A stretch of 41,776 bases of DNA from Cupriavidus sp. (lineage in GTDB: Bacteria > Pseudomonadota > Gammaproteobacteria > Burkholderiales > Burkholderiaceae), in contig JAFAJB010000068.1 of NCBI GenBank assembly GCA_019236395.1, positions 1 through 41,776 of the forward strand, read 5' to 3'. Numbering within the stretch: the stretch's first letter is position 1; each line of letters opens with the position of its first letter. The notes beneath the pieces were generated by a model. The model was not told the DNA's origin and ran no database searches. It saw nothing but the letters and a program-made list of their open reading frames with translations. Shown one piece after another: positions 7,007-15,575 of the stretch. Position numbers and translations under genes: made by a program.

Positions 7007-8950
7007 ATGATGCCCAGAATCCGACGCCTATCGGCCGTGCACGCCGACAAGCTGGCCAACTGGCCAACGGTGGATCCCGCGGTGGTGCCTGCACGGGTGC
7101 GCAACGCCTTCGAGCGGCGGCGTCAGGCGGTCTTTCTGTACCTGAGAGGGGCCTCCGTTGCGCAGATTGCCCAGGAAACCGGCATTGACCGGTCGCAGGT
7201 GCTCAAGCTCGCTCAGCTCGCCACCACACCGCAAGCGGACGGTTCGATTCTGGGCGATGCGGCGCTCATCCCCTATCAAAAGCGCACGGCCCAACGCAAA
7301 TTGCCGCCACCGGACGGGCCGTTAGCGCAAGGCTTTGCGGGCGCCTTCCAGCAGTTGCTTGCCCGTCACCCGTGCATCCGTACGGCCATGGAGACGGTGC
7401 TGACCAGTACCGAAGGTGTGCTCCGGCCAGGCAGTGCGGAGGATCTCGCCGGAGAGGTGGTCGCGACGTTTCATGAGGCGTGCCGCGAGGTCGGCCTGAC
7501 CTGGGATGACTATCCCTTCAATACGGACACATTGGCGCGCCAGTCGGTTCGGAAGTTCACAAAGGATTACATCGCCGCACATCCCGAAAAAACTGTAAAA
7601 AACGTCTACGGCCACGACGCGGCCGTCCGCATGCATACCGGATCCGGTCGGGGCAAACCTGTGGTTGCGGTCTTCGAGCGTGCGGAAGCCGATGCGCATA
7701 AGCTCGACGTGAACTGCACGGTGCTGGTTCGCCACCCGAACGGTCAGTACGTGCCGCGCCGGCTGCGACGCATGTGGATCATTGTCCTGATCGAGGTGCG
7801 CTCGCGGGCCGTCCTGGGCTACTGCCTGTCCTTGGGGCGCGAGCCCTGCAAACAGGATCTGCTCGATGCGCTACACATGGCGTTGAGTCCATGGCAGCCC
7901 TGCAACTGGTTTGATCCCCATCTTCCGTACAGCGTGCACGCGGGATTTCCGAGCGTGCATCCGAATTACCTGCACCTGGGGTTTCGCGAACTGTCGGTTG
8001 ACAAGGCGCTGATGAATATTTCCAGCGATGTCAGCGACCGGCTACGCCAGTTGATGGATGCCCGGGTCATGAACGTCGATCAGGAGCGTCAAGTCAGCGG
8101 CCGTTCCAACCCGAACGATCGTCCCTACATCGAGGGGTTTTTCCGGTTGATTGAGGAGCGTGGCTTCCACAAGCTCAGGGCGACCACGGGCAGCCACCCG
8201 CGCGACCCGAAACGTGCCCGTGAGATTGACGTACGGACCGGCCGCCACGCACTGGACGTCCAGCATCTGCCAGCCCTGCTCGATCACGTCATATCCGAAT
8301 ACAACGGCGCGCCGCATGGTGGACTCGGGGACATCAGTCCGCTGGACTTCCTCGCGCAGATGGCTGCGCAGATTCACCCGCAATGTCGCACGCTGGAACA
8401 ACAGGATATCGATACGCTGCAGTTCGTTGTGGTCACCCGGCAGGTGCGCGGCAACATCGAAGAAGGCCGGCCTCCCTATGTCGATTACATCTACGGCCAC
8501 TACACCGGCGGACCTCTGGCGTTTGCCTACGCGCTCATCGGTCAGACCGTCCAGTTGCGGGTCAACGTGCAAGACGCCCGGTTTGGGCAACTCTTCAGCA
8601 TGCGGGGCGAATTCCTGGGCAGCGTCCACGCAAATCCGCCCTGGGATGAGATTCCGCATTCCCTGCGCTTGCGCAGCCTGATCTGCAAGGCTCGAAATGG
8701 CAGGCTACGCCACGAACTCGATGCGCCGAATCCCCTCCGTGCTTACGCCAAGCTGATCGAGCAGAACGTCGCGCTGGGTGGTCCCGTACTTGACGGCTAC
8801 CTGAGGCTGCAGCGCAGCATCATCCTGGGGGCGGGGCCGACGGGCCATGTAGCGTGTGGCCAGGGCGATCAAGGCGCGCCCCGGGAGGTCAAGCGCGATC
8901 TGCCACCCCTATTGCCGGCAGTGCAAGGAGGACGCGATGGAAGCAACTGA
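7007..8950 (+). CDS. DDE transposase of the TnsB/TniA/Mu group
   Basis: The protein (647 residues from the ATG at 7007; an ATG at 7010 is equally possible) should cut and join transposon ends. GGGAGAGG directly precedes these codons, whereas the track's earlier start would read through the hairpin region. Residues 36-70 resemble a helix-turn-helix (ASVAQIAQETGIDRSQVLKL). The rve-like catalytic core spans about 225-400, with candidate acidic residues Asp234 (KLDVN), Asp332 (SVDKA) and Glu376 (YIEGFF); a Mu-type C-terminal beta domain follows near 480-580. The end overlaps the ATPase gene by 14 bases, indicating a translationally coupled operon. No TnsA-like endonuclease is seen, so replicative, Tn5053/Mu-like movement is more likely. 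Residues 153-183 are duplicated upstream. Confidence 0.88.
   Translation: MMPRIRRLSAVHADKLANWPTVDPAVVPARVRNAFERRRQAVFLYLRGASVAQIAQETGIDRSQVLKLAQLATTPQADGSILGDAALIPYQKRTAQRKLPPPDGPLAQGFAGAFQQLLARHPCIRTAMETVLTSTEGVLRPGSAEDLAGEVVATFHEACREVGLTWDDYPFNTDTLARQSVRKFTKDYIAAHPEKTVKNVYGHDAAVRMHTGSGRGKPVVAVFERAEADAHKLDVNCTVLVRHPNGQYVPRRLRRMWIIVLIEVRSRAVLGYCLSLGREPCKQDLLDALHMALSPWQPCNWFDPHLPYSVHAGFPSVHPNYLHLGFRELSVDKALMNISSDVSDRLRQLMDARVMNVDQERQVSGRSNPNDRPYIEGFFRLIEERGFHKLRATTGSHPRDPKRAREIDVRTGRHALDVQHLPALLDHVISEYNGAPHGGLGDISPLDFLAQMAAQIHPQCRTLEQQDIDTLQFVVVTRQVRGNIEEGRPPYVDYIYGHYTGGPLAFAYALIGQTVQLRVNVQDARFGQLFSMRGEFLGSVHANPPWDEIPHSLRLRSLICKARNGRLRHELDAPNPLRAYAKLIEQNVALGGPVLDGYLRLQRSIILGAGPTGHVACGQGDQGAPREVKRDLPPLLPAVQGGRDGSN
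7462..7555 (+). repeat. 94-bp direct repeat, copy 2 (inside transposase gene)
   Basis: This segment encodes transposase residues 153-183, ahead of the catalytic core, and is the presumed source of the identical copy at 6070-6163. Confidence 0.95.
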
Positions 8951-9932
8951 TCCCGTGCATCCGCTGATATCCCGTGACTACGCGTTGCAAACGCCTTCGA
9001 TTGCGGAATTCGGCAAGACGATCCAACAGTGGGCAGCCGAACGTCTGCCCGGCGGGATCGTGACAGGCTACCCCCAAACCGGGAAAACCACCGCGATCAT
9101 TCATTGGGCGGGCCGGTTCCTGCGGGAGACGGAGGGGCGGACACTGCCCATCATCGTCATGACTGCACCGCCGCAGGGACTTACGTCAAGGGGCTTCTAC
9201 CAGCATCTGCTGCAGGCCGGCAAGCTCGGTCCATGGCAGTCCGGTACCGTCGGTCAACTCCTGCCGCGGCTTCAGGCCGGGATCGTGAAGCGCATCGTCA
9301 GTCACGACAGCCGATATATGGTCTTCTTGATCGACGAGGCGAACAATTTCAATCTGAAGTATTGGCAACTGCTGAAGGATTTGGAGAACCAACTGCTCAT
9401 GTACGAACAGTTGCGTCTGACTTTCATTGCAGTCGGCTCGTCCGAGCTCAAGGGCGCCCGCCGGACCCTATATACAGCGGCCGAGTGCGCGCTGACGGCC
9501 CGCTTCATGGTGCGACAGTTCGAGTTTCGGGGTGTGCTCAACGTCGAGGAGCTCCGCCACATCCTCTCTGGCTATGACATTACGCGCTGGCCGGCGCCTG
9601 ACGGGCTGACCTACACGGAGTACTTCCTGCCGCTGGCGTACTCGGAAGGCTTTCGCATGGCGCAGTACGCGCAGACGCTCTGGACGGTCTTCATGTCGTG
9701 CATGCCCGCCATGCGTGGCCAGGAGACTGTCGAGATCCCGATGGTCTTCATCGTCATCCTGGCCCATCACATCCTGCGAAATCTGTGCAATCTCGAACTG
9801 GCTGTGCGGACATCCGTCGCTCATCTGACGGCGCTACTGAAAGCCAGCGGGTTTCGTGAGCACATGGAAGTCCATCTGAAACTACAACGCCATGAACTGG
9901 ACGCAGTCGCGCAACCCGTCATGCCGGCGTGA
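8937..9932 (+). CDS. TnsC/TniB-like AAA ATPase
   Basis: The 331-residue product carries Walker A (GYPQTGKTT, residues 44-52) and Walker B (YMVFLIDEAN, Asp133-Glu134), followed by a sensor-like segment (FIAVGSSELKGAR). ATPases of this family link target selection by TniQ-type proteins to the DDE transposase and give target immunity. The ATG at 8937 has AAGGAG six bases upstream; the track's start at 8856 lies deep in the transposase gene. The gene overlaps the transposase end by 14 bases and the next gene starts close to its stop, so the three are one operon. Family level is firm; whether it is closer to TniB or TnsC cannot be told by eye. Confidence 0.88.
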   Translation: MEATDPVHPLISRDYALQTPSIAEFGKTIQQWAAERLPGGIVTGYPQTGKTTAIIHWAGRFLRETEGRTLPIIVMTAPPQGLTSRGFYQHLLQAGKLGPWQSGTVGQLLPRLQAGIVKRIVSHDSRYMVFLIDEANNFNLKYWQLLKDLENQLLMYEQLRLTFIAVGSSELKGARRTLYTAAECALTARFMVRQFEFRGVLNVEELRHILSGYDITRWPAPDGLTYTEYFLPLAYSEGFRMAQYAQTLWTVFMSCMPAMRGQETVEIPMVFIVILAHHILRNLCNLELAVRTSVAHLTALLKASGFREHMEVHLKLQRHELDAVAQPVMPA

Positions 9933-9945
9933 GTCACTCTGGTGG

Positions 9946-11655
9946 ATGATGCATCGCTTCATGGTGCTCAACTATCCGGGGCATCTCGATATCGCACGGT
10001 ATTTCGCCTCAAACCAGGGCACAAGGTCCCTGATCGACGTCTCGCTCTTGCGGGAAGGCCGTTGGCCGGGGCGGCCCCGGCTCGATTGGCGTCGGCTGTT
10101 CATCGCCAGCGGCGCGAGCGATAGGCCGCTGCATCCGCCGTTCTGGACGTTGCCGAGGATTCCATGTATGCGGACCGCCTGTGTCTGTTATCCGTGCATG
10201 GCTGCGGGATTTCACAGCGTATGGCTGGCAGGGCCATTTCTGCCGTGTTGCCCGATTCACGGATCGCCCATCATCGAGCGCTGCCCGGCGTGCGGTGGAA
10301 CGATTTCCGGTCGCCTGTCGATCTGGGCAGCCCATCATCCTGGTCACTGTGCTTGTGGCTGGCGCTTCATGTCGGTCACGCAGGCAGCTAGGGGCACGGA
10401 CCCCATTGATGGAATAGAACGCCTGGATGCATACGTGACGTGGCTGCACCAGCATCGTGAGGCGATTGCGCGGGCCTTGCCAGCGGGCGCCTCCCGCCGT
10501 GAGCTGCAGATGCCCGTATGGGCGAACATCAGACGGCGGTGGATACTGACCATGCCGGAGGAGCTCTCCGAGTTTCTGATGCGCAGCGTCACGCAGTCGG
10601 AGGCGCCGGTTGCCAGCATACTTGTCCCGAGGGCGCTGGATGCCCGAGCTGCCAGTCGAGCCTGGCGGTGCATTGGGGCGCCGGGAGACTGGATAGCCGA
10701 GTCTGGGCACATGGAGAATCCGGTGGCGGCAATGGCGCGAGAAGCTGCCGGGCGATGGATGCTGTCATGTGTGAAGTCGCTGCGGCGGCATGTGTGGGGA
10801 CGACATGGCCACGCGTTTGACCATCTGCCACGCGTCAATCATCCGCTTGCTGCGAACCGCTTCGAGACGGTGAACGCGCGGGAGTTCGCTTGGCAGCAAC
10901 ATGTTGCCAGATCAAGTTGGGACACCGACCTGATGGATCGCATCCTAGGGCGACTAGCCTCCGATATTCCGGGGGAGGCCGTTTCACGCGAGCGCGCGGG
11001 CTGGTATTGGCTGCGCCGGGCGGTGACCTTGCCGCAGCCCACCTTTGGCCCCACGTTAGTCGCCTGGCTGGTGCAGCATCTTGCTTGCGAAGTCGCGCTG
11101 GTGGCATTGGAGGAGGCGCTGCGTCGCGCGACTGGCATTGCACCACGGCCCACCCAGTTCGCATGGCGCCTAGAGCCACAGGCGACAGGGGAGCCTGCGC
11201 TCTTTGTGGACCGGGACCGTCGCCCCCTCTCACTGATGCGAGCACCCGAGGCAGCTAGACGCTGGCGATGCGTGCTATTGCCCGGTGCGATCTGGGCGGT
11301 TCGGCGAGGAAACTGCGGGGTGCCGTCTCGCATCTCGGGCACCATGCTGGCGGAATTGCCGGCGCGCTATGCCCGCCGTGCGTTTGCGCTGACCGGTCGC
11401 AGCACCGTACTGCAGTGCGCGGCGAGCGACCTCGAGGTCATCGGGGAGACCGTTGGGGAGGCCGCCCAGCTTCAGCGCGCGGTGTTGCGATACCACGCCA
11501 GGTTGATGCGCGCGCTGGATTACGCCATCCCTCCCAGTGGGGCGCAATTTCCGTTGGCCTGGTATCTCCCGGAGGACTCACTACACCCCCGTCATGAGGA
11601 GGCGCGCTACATGAACACGCGGCTCAAGCACCGCTCAGGCTTCTACGACGGGTGA
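9946..11655 (+). CDS. TniQ/TnsD-like target-selection protein
   Basis: The N-terminal third has the TniQ pattern of zinc-binding residues: CVCYPC, then LPCCPIHGSPIIERCPACGG, then HCACGW (roughly residues 79-138), resembling the CPxC...CxxH...CPxCG arrangement of the family. TniQ/TnsD proteins choose or recognise the insertion site and recruit the ATPase. The protein is about 569 residues from the ATG pair at 9946/9949 (GGTGG just upstream); the track's ATG at 9892 would overlap the ATPase gene by 41 bases and is also possible. The length suggests a C-terminal DNA-binding region, like TnsD rather than short TniQ. The stop lies eight bases from the convergent recombinase-like gene. No target gene was identified. 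Confidence 0.8.
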   Translation: MMHRFMVLNYPGHLDIARYFASNQGTRSLIDVSLLREGRWPGRPRLDWRRLFIASGASDRPLHPPFWTLPRIPCMRTACVCYPCMAAGFHSVWLAGPFLPCCPIHGSPIIERCPACGGTISGRLSIWAAHHPGHCACGWRFMSVTQAARGTDPIDGIERLDAYVTWLHQHREAIARALPAGASRRELQMPVWANIRRRWILTMPEELSEFLMRSVTQSEAPVASILVPRALDARAASRAWRCIGAPGDWIAESGHMENPVAAMAREAAGRWMLSCVKSLRRHVWGRHGHAFDHLPRVNHPLAANRFETVNAREFAWQQHVARSSWDTDLMDRILGRLASDIPGEAVSRERAGWYWLRRAVTLPQPTFGPTLVAWLVQHLACEVALVALEEALRRATGIAPRPTQFAWRLEPQATGEPALFVDRDRRPLSLMRAPEAARRWRCVLLPGAIWAVRRGNCGVPSRISGTMLAELPARYARRAFALTGRSTVLQCAASDLEVIGETVGEAAQLQRAVLRYHARLMRALDYAIPPSGAQFPLAWYLPEDSLHPRHEEARYMNTRLKHRSGFYDG

Positions 11656-11661
11656 CGTCGT
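11645..11661. terminator. Small stem between convergent ends
   Basis: ACGACG-ggtga-CGTCGT straddles the TniQ-like stop codon and the eight-base gap before the convergent gene's stop. The stem is only 6 bp with no clear U-run, so it is a weak candidate for a two-way terminator. Confidence 0.25.
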
Positions 11662-11663
11662 CG

Positions 11664-13706
11664 TTACGCTGAGTCGTGATCGACGCCAGAACCTGAGCCC
11701 CCAATACGCCAGTACAACTCCAACCCAGTTGGCGGATCTTCACCCTTGCGAATCCCGCGCGATGGCATACGGTTCAATCGGTTTGCCTCCGGGCTTTCGG
11801 AATCAAGCCGGTTTGCGCAGCGGCATAGAAACTGTTTGATCTGTCGATTCAGCGTGATGGGGCTCAAGGGCTGGTTGTCGGTGCGATGGACCACTTTCGC
11901 CCACGGTGCAAAGTCGCGTGGGGCGGCCCCAACAAACAGCAATTCGTCACGGCAAAGAGCGGGATCGTCAGGCAGGCCTCTCGCTTGAAGCGCCGTCTGC
12001 AGGGTCCCTGCAATCTTCTCGGAAATTTCGGAGAATCGCGGGACTCCATGCTTGCCGTGGACGGCGAGTATCCACTGTGGCGCATTACCTGGTGCGCGCT
12101 GCACACAGCGGACGTCTCCGACGCGCAAGGCAAGTGCTTGGGATAGCGGGATACCCGTTTCATACAACAGGGGCAGAAGCAGTTGCAACCGGCGGTTGAC
12201 GAGGGTGTCGGGCAAGGTCGCGAGGCAATCGGCAATGTGTGTCCATTCTGCTTCCGTCATTCGCGAAGCGGGAGGCTCCGGGGATTTGGGAGTGCGGCGC
12301 AGCAAGCCCTTCCAAGGGTTGCCGGCCATGTACCCGTTGTCATTGAGCCATGTGTAGAGGGCACAGAGCACCGTGATCGTAGTGCGCTGGGAGTGCTGAG
12401 TGAGTGGTCCCTGGAACGGCCGCCACAGCGGGGTCCAGCGCTCCCGCTGGCCAGGGCCGCACCAACTCGCAGGCGGGCTCGCGACAAAAGCCAGATATGT
12501 CACACAGTCGTCCAGCGCCATAGATGACAAGGCCTTCTGTCTCACGAGAATCGCCCAGAGAAGGAACCGTTCGGCCTCTTTCCGGTACGCGCGTTGCGTA
12601 TTTGAGGGATACAGCGCCCACTGCGTGGGGTCAGGCACCGTCGACAGGTCATTGTGGAACGCGTGTCGGCGTTGCAACTGTTCGGGGGAGATCGAACTCC
12701 GCGTGCCCAGCCAAAGCACGATCGCTTCCTTGTCGGTGACGGAAGGAATCTTGCATTGGCGCCTGGGGAGCCGAAATTTGCCGTCGTGCCCATCGAGTTC
12801 CATCGGGACAACGAGCCTCTCAAGAGGCACGAGTGCCGTAGCTGGGGCCACCATGCGTTCCCGCTCGTGTGCGTACTGGCGTTGTTTGGGAACCTCGGCT
12901 AGGGCCAGTATTGGCTTGCCGATCGTATCCGCGTGAGCGCGAAGAAATCCAATGATGGCCCTGGCTTTGCCGGCGCCGATGCCGGAAATGGAGCGATGCC
13001 AGCCCAGCCCCAGACCGTTGATCCGGTCGATCAGATCCGAGATCGTAACTATGTTGGCGACTTCCAGCCGATACGCCAAACTGTCTGACAGCCATGCGCC
13101 GCACGGATCCGAAGCCTTGACCCGTTGCACGTATCGGGCTTCCAGCCAGGCGATCGCCTTGAGTTGCAGATTCACCAGGGTTTGCCGTTTGGCCTCCAGA
13201 TCGGCAGCGACCCCATACCGTTCGCGGTAGGCCGCAAGTTGTTCTGCCTCGCTGAAGCCATCAAGGCCCTGTTGTGCCACAAACTCTTCCAGCGGCAACA
13301 AGCCGTCACTTCGAGGGGCAATCACCGAGAAATCCGACCTGATCAGCCGGATCATCCCGGGTCGCTGTGACCGACGAGCCGCACCGCAGATTTCTTGCCG
13401 TAGCCACGCCGTCGTGCGCTGTACAGTAGGATGCAGAGCAAACGCGTGAGGTTGGTCACCGGCGATACAAGTGTCCTTCGTGCGTCCTGTACCGGCGGCC
13501 GTGGCTGACTTGTAGATGTCCGTTTCGATCCGGCCTTCTTCCTGAAGGTAACGCTCCCACACGGAACGTGCGCACAGTCCCTGGACGATTGCACGGAAGA
13601 ATGCGAAATGCCCTCGGTGTAGCTGCCGCCTGGTCACCGCTCGTTTGCGGCTATCTGCGGGGCGCTTCTCAGCACCGACCTCAACCTCCGGTGAAAATCC
13701 TTCCAT
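11664..13706 (-). CDS. Tyrosine-recombinase-like protein with degenerate catalytic residues
   Basis: The 680-residue product resembles long phage-integrase-like proteins with an N-terminal DUF3701-type region (LHRGHFAFFRAIVQGL near the start, a SISGIGAGKARAIIGFL helix-hairpin-helix-like stretch), a SAM-like core-binding domain around 375-480 and a recombinase fold from about 490. The usual catalytic Arg of the GLRxSE motif is replaced in ETGIPLSQALAL (Pro520). The HxxRH box seems replaced by SRGIRKG (649-655), and no trailing GH...Y segment exists; the protein ends soon after. GGAG lies eight bases before the ATG. It converges on the Tn7-like operon. It is either a decayed integrase or a non-catalytic DNA-binding partner. 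Confidence 0.75.
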   Translation of the reverse strand: MEGFSPEVEVGAEKRPADSRKRAVTRRQLHRGHFAFFRAIVQGLCARSVWERYLQEEGRIETDIYKSATAAGTGRTKDTCIAGDQPHAFALHPTVQRTTAWLRQEICGAARRSQRPGMIRLIRSDFSVIAPRSDGLLPLEEFVAQQGLDGFSEAEQLAAYRERYGVAADLEAKRQTLVNLQLKAIAWLEARYVQRVKASDPCGAWLSDSLAYRLEVANIVTISDLIDRINGLGLGWHRSISGIGAGKARAIIGFLRAHADTIGKPILALAEVPKQRQYAHERERMVAPATALVPLERLVVPMELDGHDGKFRLPRRQCKIPSVTDKEAIVLWLGTRSSISPEQLQRRHAFHNDLSTVPDPTQWALYPSNTQRAYRKEAERFLLWAILVRQKALSSMALDDCVTYLAFVASPPASWCGPGQRERWTPLWRPFQGPLTQHSQRTTITVLCALYTWLNDNGYMAGNPWKGLLRRTPKSPEPPASRMTEAEWTHIADCLATLPDTLVNRRLQLLLPLLYETGIPLSQALALRVGDVRCVQRAPGNAPQWILAVHGKHGVPRFSEISEKIAGTLQTALQARGLPDDPALCRDELLFVGAAPRDFAPWAKVVHRTDNQPLSPITLNRQIKQFLCRCANRLDSESPEANRLNRMPSRGIRKGEDPPTGLELYWRIGGSGSGVDHDSA

Positions 13707-13867
13707 AACTGCACTCCATTATGCGCAGTGGCACGTGCGGTGAATTTATATGGATTAAAGTCGGGGTTTATTATTTTGTCTAGAATTAATCAGGTGTGGA
13801 TGGATCTGTGTGGTTAATTCAATGTGAGTGTGTTGAATATTGAGTTTGACCACAACGGGTTGCGGGT

Positions 13868-13909
13868 GACAAGTAACTTGTCTTTGATAATCAATGACTT
13901 AAGTTTGTC
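13868..13909. promoter_or_regulatory. Two related palindromes before the recombinase-like gene
   Basis: GACAAGT-a-ACTTGTC (13868-13882) is a perfect palindrome. GACTTAAGTTTGTC (13896-13909) is a looser one of the same type, 28 bases on. Further TTGTC words occur at 13776 and 13943. They could be operators or transposase-binding sites; both are inferences. Confidence 0.4.
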
Positions 13910-14845
13910 TTTATCGTCCGAGAAGTGCTGCTTGATGGGTAGTTGTCAAGATGCTATTTGTTGTGGATGAATTTTCTAATTCCTGCGACAGAAAACTTCT
14001 GGATCGAATCTGATCCGGCGTGTTTTGCATCACAAAGTGCAATGTAAATTATTTTTTGGTCGATGCAAAGCGAAGCGTTGCTTCGATTCAGTGTTCCTGC
14101 AGGCCTGGATGGCTTGGTCCCATGACGGGCAAACGATAGCCACTGGCAGAGCGACTTGCGGCCCGGGGCGCAACTGCAGGCCACCGCAGCGTTGTGAAAC
14201 AGGGGAGAGAGGCGCGCCAAGGCGCTCGCAGCAAGCGTCCGTCCCCGGATGCCACCCACGGCCGGAGCCCCCGTGACTGAGCGCAACAGTTCCAGTCAGC
14301 GTTGATTTTCAACGGGAAACCTACGCAGCATCGGGTACGCCGACATTTGAATCAGTACCAATTGTTCAGTGGGTCGTCCCTTCCCCTTCCTAATTCGAAA
14401 GAACGGCTCAACGCAATGGGCCAATGTTCATACCTCGCAGTCTTCAAACGCGTGAAGGAGTTGGTTCGCAGTTCGCGAACTGGAGCCTTGTGCGAGTCGA
14501 TGTTCAGGCGCCGCCGTACCGGGATGGTCGAATGTCATTATTACTGGTATCGCAACACGATCGATCGCGGGACGCGTGCGGTGGCGCAGACCGATGCACT
14601 CATGGAGAAATCTCCAAATATTCGTGTTCACAATCTGCGAACCAAGTCCCTGCGTGGTGCCCCACACCTTGGAGGCCGTCATGAACTTTAGTCCGACACG
14701 CTTCCCAACAATATGCGAACCAGACGCGCTCATGGCGACGAATTTTTACCGACGTCAACGCGGCTGCAGCCCTGGCGCGCACGCCTACTCCAGATGGTCG
14801 CTCGCTAGTCGCCTTCGATCTATCAGTCTTTGGGCAAATGGGATG

Positions 14846-14918
14846 CGAAAGGGAAACAGGTAGGAAAACCGGGAAAAAATGGAAAACAAAAAAGGAAACG
14901 GAAGGTAAAACAGGAAAC
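14846..14918 (+). other. Purine-rich tract with repeated GGAAA words
   Basis: Almost every base is A or G, with about seven GGAAA words at irregular spacing, ending 89 bases before the start of the BamE-like lipoprotein gene. The complementary strand is a matching pyrimidine tract. No function is known to me. Confidence 0.5.
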
Positions 14919-15007
14919 TCAATACACGGGCTCCAGAAACCTTGCATCCTGAACCTCGAAACGCGTATCTCCGCCCTATACTGCTTGCAACAATAAGGAG
15001 GCGCGCC

Positions 15008-15520
15008 ATGAGCTCTCTCTTCTCGATCCCCCGTCTTGCACTGACTTGCGCAGCCTTTGGGGTGCTATGCGGCTGCTCGACCTTCGCGCCGCTGCAGACC
15101 GGACAAGCCACGATCGGTCAGCCAGGGTCTGCCGTGGAGGCCAAGCTCGGCAAGCCTGCCGAGCAGTATCCGTTGGCGGGCGGCGGAACCCGATGGCTAT
15201 ATCCGACCGGGCCGATGGGCCAGTACACGTATGCAGCGGATTTCGATGCAGGTGGCAACCTGAGTGCGTTCCACCAGGTTCTGACTTCCGCTGACTTCGC
15301 TCAGATCCAGCTTGGACGATCCACGCAGCAGGACGTACTGCAAACCTTCGGCAAGCCGGAGGCGATGACTTACTACCCGCTGAGCGATCGCAACGTATGG
15401 ACGTACCGTTTCCGCGCAGATGGCTGGTGGCCGTCGCTGATGAACGTCGCGTTCGATCGCAACAACATCGCGCGGGTGACGCAGGTCGTTCCCGATCCGT
15501 TGTTCGGCCTGTACAACTGA
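15008..15520 (+). CDS. BamE/SmpA-like outer-membrane lipoprotein
   Basis: The 170-residue product has a lipoprotein signal with lipobox VLCGC, so it is probably lipidated at Cys23 and sorted to the outer membrane. Two repeats resemble the SmpA/OmlA (BamE) fold, each with the motif of a short turn then GKP: GQPGSAVEAKLGKPAEQYPL and LGRSTQQDVLQTFGKPEAMT. AAGGAGG lies eight bases before the ATG at 15008, which fixes that start rather than the track's 14942. Its role is likely structural or chaperone-like in the envelope; it differs from canonical BamE, which is shorter and has one such unit. It marks the boundary between the accessory region and the catabolic locus. Confidence 0.75.
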   Translation: MSSLFSIPRLALTCAAFGVLCGCSTFAPLQTGQATIGQPGSAVEAKLGKPAEQYPLAGGGTRWLYPTGPMGQYTYAADFDAGGNLSAFHQVLTSADFAQIQLGRSTQQDVLQTFGKPEAMTYYPLSDRNVWTYRFRADGWWPSLMNVAFDRNNIARVTQVVPDPLFGLYN

Positions 15521-15575
15521 TCTACTGACGATCTCCGGCCAGCCGGGCCGGCCCGGTGTTGTTCGGGGGCGAAGG

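Larger units (their letters stand above)
13707..15007. other. 1.3-kb intergenic region, partly AT-rich
   Basis: No convincing gene is seen. From 13740 to 14070 it is strikingly AT-rich and holds palindromes built on GAC...GTC. The ORFs at 14302-14691 and 14428-14733 overlap on opposite strands without recognisable domains or clear ribosome-binding sites. From 14846 to 14918 the plus strand is nearly all purine. The AT-rich part may contain the recombinase-like gene's promoter or an element end. Confidence 0.5.

Noticed and set aside
14302-14733. Overlapping ORFs on both strands in the 1.3-kb gap
   Set aside because: No recognisable domain, no good ribosome-binding site, and mutual overlap on opposite strands.
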